Shown: positions 9,046 through 20,700 of the stretch, in pieces
Layout of the letters: each line of letters opens with the position of its first letter
Position numbering within the stretch: the first letter of the stretch is position 1
Position numbers and translations under genes: made by a program
The notes under the pieces: model-generated
What the model saw: only the letters and a program-made list of their open reading frames with translations
Databases searched by the model: none
Told to the model about the DNA's origin: nothing
Assembly: GCA_033296885.1 (NCBI GenBank)
Contig: MU864055.1
Location: 1 to 49,039, forward strand
Direction of reading: 5' to 3'
Source of the DNA: Triangularia verruculosa
Taxonomy: Eukaryota > Ascomycota > Sordariomycetes > Sordariales > Podosporaceae
Length of the DNA: 49,039 bases

Positions 9046-10419
9046 TTCCGTAGAGCGTATTCGAAGAAGCGATGGAGTAAATGGATCTTCTGATGATCCG
9101 AACATCGTTCAACGGGTATGTGAGATGTTGAAGTCGAGACGGTGTTTGTGGATTCTGACAACGGTTGGCCGGCTAAGGTGCTCCTGCTGCCGCCTCTGAG
9201 AAAATCTGTGAAGGCGTGGTGGATCGCGGTCCAAAACAGCTACCAACGAGGTGCTTAAAGTGTCCCAAGGATGCGGTACTAGTGCTCCAGCATTCAGCGA
9301 GACTGGGGAACTGGTACGTTAGCTGCAGTGGACGGGATGTGTCTATCATGGCTTCCAAGACAACTCCAGAGTATGGATACTGACCCTGTTTTGTTCAGAT
9401 ACTGCATTTTCCCAGAGGTCAGAATGTAAGCATGATAGAAAAGGCTCTTGGAGGGTGACTTACAATTTGATCCTTGTCAGCTTGCACCAAGAAACAACCC
9501 CCCGAGTCTCCTAGCTACTAATATGCACAATGGAGGTGTCTCGCAAGGCGCTCGGGAGATATTGCTGTGGCCTGCTTATCAAAAGAAGCCGCAAGGACAA
9601 CAGGGATGTGTGACGAGGCGATTCGAGTTGTCCAAGTATGCTCTGCCATTGATGTTCGTGCCATGCAGCGCACCTGCAACGCAATACAGTCTTGGACACA
9701 CGAAGTGCCACCGATGAAGGGATCGGGGATCATTGTTGGAAAGTATCGGAAGTTTAGTTTGCAGCAGGGCGAGCTGGATCCGTAACTTGGGCGAGAAAGG
9801 TAAAGGCAGGGTGAACCAATGCTGGGAAACAGAACGAGGAGAGAGTTCGCAACAACAATGAAAAGAGTACCGGGGAGCCCTCTACCTCTTGCAAATGATT
9901 GATGATACTCGCTGTCATCACAGATGAATGGTGAGTGTACAGGTCAAACCGAAACCTGGCCGTCTTGCCAGATCACCTTGTCACGCCTATGGGTCAGTGG
10001 AGCTGGGGACCATGCACGGTCACCTCACTTGAATGTGACCTGGTCAGAAACACTGCAGGGCCAAATGCATCGCAACCAGTCAAATTATTCTGTAGAGTCA
10101 CTGAATTCTAGTGGTGCAAGAAGCATTTGATCTTGCCAAAACTTCACGCTCAGATTCAGGTCTGCACCGCCGTTCTTCACTGGAAATGTCACCGCATCGT
10201 CCATCGATCTTCATGGCGTTCAGATCGACTACAAATCGCCGGAGACACCACTAATAAGTTCCAATTGCGGCCATGACGCAGGTGATTCAGCCACGGACAT
10301 CACCCTCCCATCAACCCCTTCCCCCCAAAATACGTCTTTCAGGATGACTTGACATTTGCTTCCTCTGGCGTAGGCTACCTTCTCTTGCAAAAGTTCCGCG
10401 ACAGCTCCTGCCCGTTGCA
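9046..10419. other. Intergenic region, about 1.4 kb, with one more coding-like stretch
   Basis: The frame around 9567-9785 (plus) reads naturally (CDEAIRVVQVCSAIDVRAMQ, then SGIIVGKYRKFSLQQGELDP, stop) but begins without ATG and joins nothing that I can splice. With 8138-9045 it may be the remains of one or two decayed genes. The 3' half is the promoter region of the FAD oxidoreductase. Nothing else is visible. Confidence 0.3.
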
Positions 10420-12239
10420 ATGTCCAGAGGTCCCAAGAAGAAGAGAGTCTTGGTTGTTGGGGCTGGTGCCGCAGGTATAGTGCCGCTGTTCATGAGATGT
10501 ATGTGTTGGTTCGTTGTTGACAACATTCTAGGCATGTCCTGTGCCCACCACCTCGCCCAACACCCGGACAAGTTTGACGTTACCCTCATCGAAGCGACCA
10601 ACTATTGTGGCGGCCAGGCCTTCTCTATCCCGATTGACAAAGACAAGCACGGGGCTTCATGGCTCAACCAAGGAGTCCAAGGAGGGTCCTACACCTTCCA
10701 CCATACGATGACAATGTTTGCTCGGCAAGGTCATGTTGCCAATCCTGTCAAGCTGCAAGTCTCTTTCGGTAAGGGCGATCGATTCTGGACAAATGTCTAC
10801 CCAACGAAACTGCTCGAGAGACATGAAAAGGAAATTCGTCGTTTTATCAAGATGCTCACTTTGACCCGCTGGTTCGAGATATTTTTTGCCCTGCTCCCTA
10901 TCAAGTACCTCATAAAGCTCTTCATGTTCAGCTACGAGTTTGCCAACGCAGTTGCTCTTCCAATGGTTGCGCTTTTTCTCGGTACTGGGAACTACACGTC
11001 CGAGGTGCCCGCCATCATTTTAGAGCGACTATGCACCAGCCCCACCTACGGGATGTGGTATCCCCCTGACAAGGAAAGCATAGCGAGCAACCTTCCACCA
11101 ATGGTCGTCTTTCCCAACTTCAGCCAATTCTACGAAGATTGGAGAAAGGACCTCGTCAAGAACGGTGTAAAAGTTCGTTTGTCGACAGAGCTTACCGAGA
11201 CTGTCATTCGGGACAAGAATGGCGTTGTCGTCACACTGATCAAGCGGACACCAGCGCCTGACAACCACAACCCTTCTAGCGCGTGGGCACCGGAAGATTA
11301 CACTGTCAACGCGGACCCTGGCGCCCAGGAAACCAACGAGCACTACGACGAGGTCGTCTTCTGCTGCCTGTAGGCTCCTCCCCCTCCCCTCTCCCTCACC
11401 TCGTCATTGACTTTCTCCTCTCTCCTATTCACAGCGCAGACACTGCCTCCCGCCTCCTCTCTAAGTCCCGTTCCCTTCGCGAGCGCCTGGTACTCCCCCG
11501 CGCCATCTGGTCAAACGACCTAACCATCACGCACTCCGACTCGTCTTATATGATCAAGCACTACGAAAACTTCTTCACCCCCGACCAAGCGGTTAGTTCC
11601 CTTAGCGGAACCGACCACTCCACCCGCGTTGCCATTGCTCGCGGTGACCACGGCGAGATGAACAGCTTCAAACCGATGTACTACATCAAGCCTTACCCCT
11701 CTGACATGTCCAAGCTGGAAATGTCGTTTGATTGCACCAACTACCAGGCCCAATTCCCACCTAGCGTTCCGTTTGAGAACCGTGTCTTCCAGACTATCTT
11801 CTTGAACAAGGAGCGGGACGGCTATCTGTGGACAGACAATGAGATTGATCAGAGCAAGATTATTCGAAAGGACTGGTGGCATCAGCTTTGTCACTCTTGG
11901 ACGCATTTCGTACTTGTTGTGCCCTGGTTGTGGCTGTTGCAAGGTAGGAAATACGTTCGGTTCGCGGGAAGCTGGACGTTGATCAATGCCCATGAGGTTG
12001 CGGTGATGAGTGGGATTGCGGCAGCGGTGGATCTGGGAGCGGAGTATCCACGGGACTTGGAAAGGGATGGTTGGGCCTTGTTGTGTTTTAGGTTGTATTA
12101 CCTGTTGGTGTATGGAAGGTGGTATAGAAGGAGGAACAAGAGCAAGAAGTCCACCGGTGAGGGGAGTGAGTGGGCGGGTGGGCTGTATGGGAGTGTTTAT
12201 AAGGGGCCAGGGGTCGTGGAGGAAGAGAGACAGATGTGA
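10420..12239 (+). CDS. FAD-dependent amine-oxidase-like oxidoreductase
   Basis: Three exons: 10420-10474, 10532-11369 and 11435-12239, giving 565 aa. Intron 1 (57 nt, GTATAG...TTCTAG) falls inside the last Gly codon of the dinucleotide-binding motif. Removing it restores VVGAGAAGM (G14-x-G16-x-x-G19) at the N terminus, followed by the acidic end of beta-2 (VTLIEA) and a GGQA motif. Intron 2 (65 nt) joins VVFCCL to ADTASRLL, a conserved strand-helix in amine-oxidase-like flavoproteins (compare bacterial COG2907 proteins). The C-terminal INAHEVAVMSGIAAAVDLG matches the region where these enzymes close over FAD. The substrate is unknown. Hydrophobic stretches near residues 150-185 and 455-475 could associate with membrane. 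The start is the first ATG of the open frame. Confidence 0.85.
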
Positions 12240-12723
12240 AGGTTTGAGAAGGAGAGGGAAGGGATGAATGGGATGAATGGGATGAATTGATGATGGTGTG
12301 AATTTGGAGTTTTGATGACGAGATCAAGATTGACGATGGCAAGATGTGAAATTAGATTGTATACAACCTAGCTCAATAGAGAGATATAGTGAAATGCGCC
12401 TTTTGCCTTTGAAGAGAATTTTGGATTGTGCTTGTCGTCTGAAGTTTTAATAAACAATAAAGCCTTTCATTGTACTTGCTTATTAGGTATCTGAGCATTG
12501 TGTTCACAGTAAAAGCTTGGATTATGCGCCTCATCTGAGGTTCCTGGTCCAGAAAATGGAACGTATTCCGTGAATATGAACCGATGCGTGGGGTCTCCAA
12601 CCTGGGAAGAAGGGAATAGGTTTACAAAAAACATAAGATCAACAATAAAAGTCCATCCAAGATAAAGTAAAAAAAGATAAAAGGATGATTGGCCTTGCTA
12701 ATGGTCAGAGTCAACCATATCAT
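12240..12723. other. 3' flank of FAD gene and of tRNA-Asn
   Basis: Contains a short 'gggatgaat' tandem repeat near 12262-12289 and an AT-rich tail. A run of seven A at about 12669-12675 would be T7 on the minus strand, about 50 bases past tRNA-Asn, and may serve as its Pol III terminator. No gene seen. Confidence 0.4.
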
Positions 12724-12797
12724 CTCCTCCGGGAAGGCTCGAACTTCCAACCTCCTGATTAACAGTCAGACGCGCTAGCCAATTGCGCCACAGAGGA
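12724..12797 (-). tRNA. tRNA-Asn (anticodon GUU), no intron
   Basis: On the minus strand the acceptor TCCTCTG pairs with CGGAGGA, followed by discriminator G. The D arm is GGCGCAATTGGCTAGCGCG. The anticodon stem TCTGA/TCAGG encloses loop CTGTTAA, giving anticodon GTT. The T arm is TGGAAGTTCGAGCCTTCCC with a consensus B box. The total of 74 nt is the normal length. Confidence 0.95.
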
Positions 12798-13057
12798 CTT
12801 GTTGTTGTTGACTCCGTCCCCATTCTGAGATTTTATCCGGGAGCGGTTGTGGAGATATGGGTGGATTATCTGTCCTCTTTTTTTTTGTTTCCAAGTCCGC
12901 AGTTCCACTTTTGAACGGTTGCCCGGTCACCTAAGGCAAAACTCCACAATAGGGGTGGCAGAACCCTAGTCAGGGGTAGAACAACATCACTAAAATTGGA
13001 TATGAAGATAATTTGCGGGGAAGGTAGGTGTCTTATGTACATCAGAGAGTATTTCTC
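12798..13057. other. Intergenic region upstream of tRNA-Asn
   Basis: It holds a T-rich run near 12879-12890 and the 3' flank of the minus-strand secreted protein gene. No gene seen. Confidence 0.4.
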
Positions 13058-13670
13058 TCATTCAATCTCAATCGGCGTCAAGATCGGGCCCCCTCGGAGC
13101 GGCGCCCAGGTAAGCCAGACGTACTTGCCCGTCTCCCTGTACGTCACAAAGTGAATCTCTTGTGGACCTTCTTCCTTCGAGGGTGGGTTGTTGCCAAAGG
13201 TGGCCATGAGGCCGTACTGGCCTGCGCGGAGGGAGTCAACTCCGGGGATGGAGTTGGGCCAGGGCCAGAGCTTTGATCTTGGTGTTAGCTCAGGAGTTCT
13301 GCATGAAGAGGAAGGGTTGACTTACACCAAAGGGGAAGGCGTCGGCATTCTTGTCGCAGTAGAACTTGGCACCGTAGATGGAGCATGGCCCGACAGCAGT
13401 GAGCAGCTGGAAGGTGGTGACGCTGTTGCCGGCTGTAAGTTGCTTAGCGACAAAAGTGCCACACTTTCTTTCGTCGGTGGTCCAAAGACCGGTGTTGGTT
13501 AGGCACCCCAAGTTGGCGTGGTCGCCTTGGTTCCAGAGCGTGCGGATTTGCCCTGCGCCGAAGAAGCCTTGGCCGGTGGGAGCGATACCCAGCACTGGGG
13601 CAGCTTCCGGTTCTGGAACAGGGGCCGCGGTGGCAAGGCCTGCTAGGGACAGCAAGGTGGAGATGCGCAT
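13058..13670 (-). CDS. Small secreted cysteine-containing protein
   Basis: Two exons: 13670-13326 and 13270-13058, with a 55-nt intron (GTAAGT donor, GCTAACACC branch, CAAAG acceptor), giving 185 aa. Without splicing the frame would stop shortly after the donor. The N terminus is a clear signal peptide (MRISTLLSLAGLATAAP) followed by a Pro/Glu-rich segment. The mature part has four cysteines (in GCLT, KCGT, GPCS and FYCDK), enough for two disulfides, and no membrane segment. The C-terminal half is aromatic-rich (VTYRETGKYVWLTWAPLRGG). It is probably extracellular, perhaps effector-like or a cell-wall protein. I do not recognise a named family. A TATA box lies 128 bases upstream of the ATG. 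Confidence 0.82.
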
Positions 13671-14856
13671 CTTGAGCAGCAGTCGATCAGCTAGGCAAGG
13701 TAGTAGACACCGGTAGTAGTGTTCCTAGCGAGCGGAGCAGGCCTGAGTGCCACGTTGTGGAGCATGATGTCAGGGTCAGGGGGATGGGGACAGCGTGATT
13801 TATATCTTGCCGACATCGTGCTGCAAGATCGTTGACACTTCATTTACCCCGGACTGAGGTGGTGGAAAACACCTCGATGTCATCCGAACCCCGGACTGAG
13901 TGTGCATTACCGGGAATTGACAGCTGTCTCTCTTCCTGGTTCATGGAACCTCAGGGTAACTCTTCATCTCTTGATGGTGTGCTTGTTCGTCCATGCCCGT
14001 CATGTACGTCAAAGCGCGCGTGCCCAGATGGGTTGACGATCCATTCTGCCGTGCCGTTCCTTGGTACTGCGACGTTGGACCTGCCAGGCTTTTTCCCGAG
14101 AGGCTTACCGACAGATTAGGTTATTGCGGAAGATATGGCCCTTCGACTTAACCGACCGAATGGACTAGTCCGCCGACAACATGTCGACTTCGGGTCATGC
14201 TACCCCGCCCGTTGGAAACCACCATCCGCAATTGGGGAAGTGCCGGAGCCCTCAACGAGAGATACTCTGGTCAGAAGGGTCGCAGTAAGGCGCGGCACTT
14301 TCTGAAATCTTGTTGACGCGCTTGAAGGGCTTGTTGGTGAGAATTTGTCATCACTCAAAGGTGCCTGCCAAGGGCGAGGTCATAAAGGCCTGCCATGGAT
14401 TCCTTCCCCTTCGGCCCAACTGTGCCTTAGCGAACAGATCCGCAACGTCGTACTCCGTTCCAAATCTTGCATAGTCGGTTTGTAAGGGTAGTGTAATCCA
14501 CGATGGGCTGGTCTTGCACTTTGCTAACCTGACATCCAGGTCCCGAAGTGGAAGCTATTATTTTTGCAGCTCATTGTTCTATGAGTGACTGATCAAGTTT
14601 GGTCCGAAGTCAGCTCGAAGGGAGGACGGACCGAGCTCGAAGCGGTATTTCATTCGGTCAGATCCTGAGGAACTTTGAACCGATCGGCTAACTGGCTTTG
14701 AATGAAAAAAAGCCCCCAATGCTATTAAGAGTTGAAAATGCCAGACCCAAAAGCTCACTTAACTTGCCTTGAAATTTGGGAGGAAGGGTAGTGAAAACTT
14801 GGACGAGGATGTCGTAAAAGAACCGCCCACCGACCAAGTATCCATGCTCCTTCTAA
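13671..14856. other. Intergenic region, about 1.2 kb; no gene seen
   Basis: It includes the promoter of the small secreted protein gene. A short direct repeat 'ccccggactgag' occurs twice near 13847 and 13890. The open frame at 13832-14119 is not convincing. Confidence 0.4.
13798..13804 (-). promoter_or_regulatory. TATA box of the small secreted protein gene
   Basis: TATAAAT on the minus strand, 128 bases upstream of the ATG at 13670, a normal distance for a fungal gene with a short 5' leader. Confidence 0.55.
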
Positions 14857-16891
14857 TCACATATCCCTTGAAGAGAAATAGAACGGGAGCCGCACCATGT
14901 CACCGAAACTTGATCTTCCCTGCAGATGAACGGCAAGTTCCATCTCGAAAAGAGGATCCCCAAAGAAGTCGGCAGTGTGCATCTCGCACCGCATTTTCAG
15001 TCGCGAGGTGTTATACTCGACCCGGGTATCCGGTTTGGTTGCTAGCAAAGACAACCATGACGATTGATGTGTCGAGTACAAGAACTTTGCAGCAGTTTGC
15101 AGAGCCGAGCTGTCTAGGTCGATGGTTTGTGATTCTTGACCCTGCGCAGCTGTGACAACCTTACCCCAGTCCATGATGGCACACCAGGGCTCCGGTGAAA
15201 CGTCCCCACGTTCTGACCTACACGACTTTCCCCATGAGAGAGCAACCGTACCCATTCCATCAAATTGAAGCACAATGGCCCCAAAGAGAGCCAAATGATT
15301 GGTCTCAGGGCTTTGATCCCCAAGGAATCGTTTGGGCCAGCTTGAGCACTCAATAGACGGGGCGTAGATGCGATGTTCTTTGACTTGCAACGTGTGTGGG
15401 TGAGCCGCATAGGAGTATTTCTGTGTCTCTGGTATGTCAAGCCTGACTCTCATACCGATGGTGTAAGATGAAGCCAGCTTTGCAATGTCAGATGGCGAGT
15501 CAGAGAACCTATGCGGAGGCTCAAAGTATAAACGGATCGTGTCCATGAAGCATTTCTTGAGGTCATAGTGCAACCGATTTGAGACTGTTTCTGTTATCAG
15601 CCCCTTCTTCGAACCTTTCTTGATATACGGTACTTATCAGATGCTTACGTCCGTCAACCACTGTTGCCCATTCAACCCAACCCTGTTCGTCAATGGGAGT
15701 AACCTTGTGCAGCCCGGACCCTGGAGTTCTGTAGAAGGTGCGGAGTGTGTCCTGATCAGGATGTTCTTTTCGGAGTACAATCGCCGGGTGGCTAGTTAGA
15801 TCGGACCGGTATATGCAGTTCAAAATGGCGAGGTAGCGTGTTTTGTCTTGCTTCCCCTGCCTAAACAGAGGACACATCAGCACTCCTGCCTCAACAGCCT
15901 TTGGTGATGGCAGCAGGTCAAAAGATGACGTTGATGCGCTGAAGATCGGCCCATCCTTCAAGCTTTGCACTACCTCGGACGAGGCAAAACACCTCGGGGA
16001 ATCAGCCAACAAGTGACGGCTATCCGAATAGAATTGTCGGTCATATGCCAAAATGGACTGATCACTAGACGTCTTGAGGATTTCCTGCTGCAGTCGGTAG
16101 AAGGCATGACGTCCTTCTCCGTACAGCAACGGCATGTTGACACCGAAGAGCCCAAGGAGCGAATATGCCTCGTCCTCTTTCCTGGCCGTAAGCCTGTAAG
16201 CAGCCCATGACATGATCTGCCCTGTGCTGCAAGCCCTGAGATAATTCTCGAGTTTGTAGGTGGGCTCATATTTGTCCAGACCCGAACGCTTACTTCGCCG
16301 CCTCACTAGCGGTGAATCGGACTTGGGTGAGAACCAACGCAGAATTTCCACCGGGATACCGGTTATCTCGTGGATTCTATCTGCGAGATCATTGATTGTC
16401 AGAAGGCCCGCGTAGGGGGTTCCGCGCAAGACCTGTCTACTTCCGAGAAACGCCCACTGACTGTCGTAAAAGCGTACATCCCTGGGAGCAATGAGCTCTT
16501 GTAGCGTCCATCCTCGCGTGAACCACCGGCTATTTTCGAACAAAACCAACGGCCCACTAGGATTGTTGACATCGCTGAGATATACATAACATCGGTCTGC
16601 CCTGTGGTACCATCGAAACATGGAGTTGATTGCTTCAGAAAGCTCAGCACTACTGGTCTTATCGATGCAGCAGGTATCGATCCAGATGTAGTTGTAGCCA
16701 TCTTGACGTGCGCGCTCACAACTGTCCATGACTTTGCGAAATCCATTCTTCGAGGTAGGAAGCGGCTTCAGCTGGTCGGAGATGTCGACGAAGAGGACTT
16801 CATCCTCGCCCCAGGTGTGAGAAAGAATAGCATAAACCGGGGAGGACCATGGTGATTCCAACCGCAGGGTTGTGGTGTTCAATAAGCGCAT
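14857..16891 (-). CDS. HET-domain (heterokaryon incompatibility) protein
   Basis: Two exons: 16891-15649 and 15584-14857, with a 64-nt intron (GTAAGC donor, GGCTGATAAC branch, AACAG acceptor), giving 656 aa. The HET domain occupies residues ~20-145 with all its hallmark blocks: YAILSHTWG (20-28), YIWIDTCCIDK (68-78) followed by SEAINSMFRWY, CYVYLSDV (101-108) and SRWFTRGWTLQELIAP (121-136). A conserved region with MSWAAYRLTARKEDEAYSLL and LYGEGRHAFYRLQQEIL follows, as in many HET proteins with no other known domain. The last ~250 residues are unassigned; no NACHT, WD or ankyrin repeats are seen. The family controls non-self recognition and programmed cell death on fusion; allele specificity cannot be inferred. 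It is divergent from the Zn2Cys6 gene across 320 bp. Confidence 0.9.
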
Positions 16892-17211
16892 CTTGTTAAA
16901 ACGATGCTTTCATGTGCCTTGTTTTCTGGCATTGGAACACCTGGGCGAAGTCAGGAACAGTCATTAAGCTGCCCAATCGCCTGGAATGTCTTGGCAGCCG
17001 AAGTGACCGAGAAACGCGAAATGTGGGTCAGTTTCCCCCCTGTTTCAGGCGGGAGCTATGTTATGATTTGTCGGATCCGAAGAGCTTCGGACTGCCAGGG
17101 CAAGTGGGTCTTCCGACAAGCAACTTCACCACTTCGTCTCACTGAAACCACTTGCAACAAATCTTCGAGTTTTCAAACTGTCTCAAAGACGCAGCTGTTG
17201 ACCAACTTCAA
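16892..17211. promoter_or_regulatory. Shared intergenic region between divergent HET and Zn2Cys6 genes
   Basis: Only 320 bases separate the two start codons, so both promoters must lie here. No clear TATA box is seen on either side. Confidence 0.5.
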
Positions 17212-19867
17212 ATGTCACGCCCTCTCCCGCAAATACCCAGTCTGAACACGGGCTTCAATGGACGCCAGAACCCAGAAGATCTGTCGTCACTATTGGGCGA
17301 CCTGGCCCAGCCAACACGTGCGAGAAGTTGCGTGACATGTCGGGCACGGTACTACTATCTTGTACATCTTCTCAGACCTACCGCTGACTTTCTCTAGGAA
17401 GGTTAAATGCGATAAAGGGTCGCCATGCTCTAACTGCAAACGATATGGTATCGCATGTGTCCTAGCTCCGTACCGGGCCCCTCGCTGGGCCCGGCGGACT
17501 GCTGCTACGCATACTTCCAGTACCCATACCACCAGCCCACCAGGCACAGCACCGCCGCAGACACCTACTACTACCAACATATCACAACCAACTACACCCA
17601 AGTCGGGCGCTATCCAGGTTATTGAGAGGCTAGAAAAGCTGGAGCAACTAGTCAGAGATTTGGGTGGTGAGGATGCAATTCGGAAAGGTATTCCGACCCC
17701 AAGGTCCGCTACCGATATGACCCAGCAGCTATCATTGGATGATCATTCCGGACAGGACCACATTCGAAGTGGTGTTTTTTCAAGAATTTATGATGAGGTG
17801 AGTGTGAAAAGACCAGCTCTGCAAACAGCGCTTGAATTGACAGAAACGTAGCTTGATCTTCTCCGCTCGCAAACCGGAGCATTCAACCAAGAAGACCCAA
17901 ATAGTTCCGATTCGGATCCGGAAGACGCATTTCGGAACGCTAGCAGCGCTGCCACCCAAGTCGTATCCCCAAGGCATACTGTTTTCCTAGGACAGAGCCT
18001 GGGATCTACCGGGGCATCCAACAATCACTTATACCCAAAACCAGCACAGATTCCCTTCTTACTTGGTGTCTTTGGCGAGAATGTCAATAGTCTGATGCAG
18101 ACTGTCCATATGCCGGCGGTAAAGCGTTTACTACTACCTCGAGATGAATACAGCGCACCTGTGCTTGGGCCTGCGCAAGAAACCTTGATGTTCGCCATCT
18201 ACTTTGCTGCTGTCACATCCATGGAAGAACCCGACGTGAGGAGACCTTCATGACCCCGGTGGCTTCTAGGCTAATCATTACTCCCTTCGTAGGTAGCTGG
18301 CAATCTCGGGTCAACTAAAGATGAGCTCACCCGCAAGTTTCGTACCGGGTTTGAGCATGCTTTGGCACAAACCAACTTTCTGGGCTCACCTAGTCTCATT
18401 GTTGTCCAAGCACTCCTCATCTTTCTTTTGTTGGTTCGCTGCAACGACAGCCCTCGGTTTGTCTGGATGATGACGGGCATTGTCATCCGTATGGCACAAT
18501 CTCTCGGACTCAACCGGGATGGCGCCCGTGTCAAGGGACTCTCTCCATACGAGGCCGAAATACGCCGTAGGGTTTGGTGGGGTGTATGTTTCCTTGATGC
18601 GAGGACCTCTGAAGATCAAGGCACTGAGGTTACAATATCTCACGGCACCTTTGACACCAAGCTCCCTTTAAACGTCAATGACTCGGATATCGGCCCCAAC
18701 ATGACAGAGCTTCCGGCAGAACGTGAAGGCATGACAGATATGAGCAATGCTCTGTATTGCTATGAAGTCTCGAACATGATGCGTCGGATGATGAATCCAA
18801 CAGCGGACGGCATCAGGGATATGGACCGCATATTGGATGAGTTGTACTCCAAATTCGACCAACGCTACCTCCGACATCATCGAGCTGGGGAGCCTGATAT
18901 CAAATATTGGATTGGAATTACTGTGGCACGTCTCGTAGTGGCTAAGGTTCGGCTTATTCTTCACTTTCCAACACTTCTCTCGTCGCCGAATAAACAGGAT
19001 ATGCCGATGGAGGTTCGCGACAAGTTGCTACTCTCCGCGATCGAAATCACGGAACAGAACCATGCCATAAACACACAAACAGAAATCAAGGGCTGGAGTT
19101 GGGTCTCGCATTCCTATACGCACTGGCATGCGATAATCTTCATCTTGCTTGAGATAATTCAACGGCCTTGGTCTCCAACCGTGGAGCGTGCTTGGTCTGC
19201 CCTGCACAGCGAATATCTTGTTCCAAGCAAATCAAGTCTGGAAAGAGGGCCTAGATTCTGGACGCCTCTACGGAGATTGATTGCGCAGGCACGCAAACAT
19301 CGAGAAGAGGAGCTTGAGCGGTTGCGTAAAGACCCTGTGAAGGCCAGAATGTTAGAAGAGGAAGACGCCAGACGAGCGCCCTTTGCGAACGATGGGCCAT
19401 TTCCAGACTCGTTGAGCGCAAGATTATTCCGTGAGCGATGGCAGGGGCTGGTAGCAGGAGACAACACTGGCTTGCAAAGTAACAGACCTGAAGGGCCCGA
19501 TATGGCAAATTCGTTCAACGGGGCAAATTTGCGAGCGTTCAGTAACGTCAACGACACCTCTCAACAAGCACCAGGTGCCTTCGGCTTTGCGTATCACGCA
19601 CTGGCATCCACGCCAAGCCCCCTTGTCAATCCACCCAACTCCCCCAACACAGCTGCGGCGTCCTTTGCAATGCTTCCTTCATTTCCCATGCCGAACATGA
19701 TTATTGACCCTCAGCCCTGGATGGGGGTCAGTCCAACTCTCTCAGGGGACACGACTGGCGAATTTCAGCCAGGTATGGATATTGATGACAACGTGGATTG
19801 GTGGGAATGGCTTGGAAAGGCCGGTGCCATGGACCCCCATGGAGATCCTTCCGGGGACGGGATGTGA
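17212..19867 (+). CDS. Zn2Cys6 fungal transcription factor
   Basis: Four exons: 17212-17348, 17398-17797, 17852-18235 and 18293-19867, giving 831 aa. Introns are 49, 54 and 57 nt with good branch sites (GCTGACTT, ATTGACAG, GGCTAATC). Splicing intron 1 completes the zinc cluster CVTCRARKVKCDKGSPCSNC ending in KRYGIAC: Cys40, 43, 50, 56, 59 and 66 with CX2CX6CX5CX2CX6C spacing. A Ser/Thr/Pro linker follows, then a short coiled coil (VIERLEKLEQLVRDLG) typical of dimerisation. The middle contains the fungal_trans domain (MAQSLGLNRDG and EAEIRRRVWWGVCFLDARTS are diagnostic). The C terminus is Pro/Asn-rich with an acidic end, a possible activation region. Targets are unknown; the next gene downstream, a dehydrogenase, is a candidate by position only. 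Confidence 0.92.
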
Positions 19868-20700
19868 TCAATACATCAGTACATCAGCTGTGTAGGGAAA
19901 ACACAAGCCGAGATTAGAAGTCCGCCTTAGGTGGAGTGAGTAGGCCATATGGAGAGTCAAGAAGATATTGAGCGCCTGAATGAGCTCAGAGACCTAGACC
20001 TTTGTCCACAGCGTTTAGGCCGCGGTTTGAGCAAACGGTCGCTGTCCACTGAACCCCCACGGCCCGTCATCCGATGTCATAGTGGGCACTCCCCCACATT
20101 CCCCCGCCACGGCTCGGCTCGCACAGCACGTTTATAGCGGCCTTTGAGGACCCCGCACGCCAAAGTGTTGGCGACAACCTACGCCGTTCCACCGCGCGCA
20201 GCCCAGCTCAGACTTGACTGGCTGCCCCGCCTGATTTCATGGCCACGAGGTTAATGATGATCAGCTGTTTTGTCCATGGCAGATCAGTCGGACCTGTTTG
20301 TGAAACGCGACATGGAGGACAGGTCGTGGGGAGGAATCGCGAAACTGTCCAGAGGTTGAGCATCGTCTCTGAACTGTGGGCCGTCGGTTAGAGGACAGGA
20401 TGAATGATCCTATTGCTACCATTTGATCGGATGTCATCCGAACCATCGCCCAAAGCTCCCAGGTTTTCCGGGTTTCGTACTCATTGTCAAGCTTATCGCG
20501 GCAGAGCTTACCAGGATTCCTGCATTGCCGCGCTGGCCTCCTTTTGCCGGCGTTGCACCCCTGATATTGCAACTAAAAAAGAGGTAAAAGGGTTGGGGGT
20601 CTGACTGCATGGTCAACTGTCCCAATCCTTTCTTCCTCGTCAAGTAACATTACTCCAACTGACTGTTGTGCGGTCAAAGGTCAGGATATCTGTCCTGACA
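19868..20700. other. Intergenic region, 0.8 kb; no gene seen
   Basis: 3' flank of the regulator and promoter of the dehydrogenase. Open frames at 19949-20137 and 20261-20643 have no features of real proteins. Confidence 0.4.
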
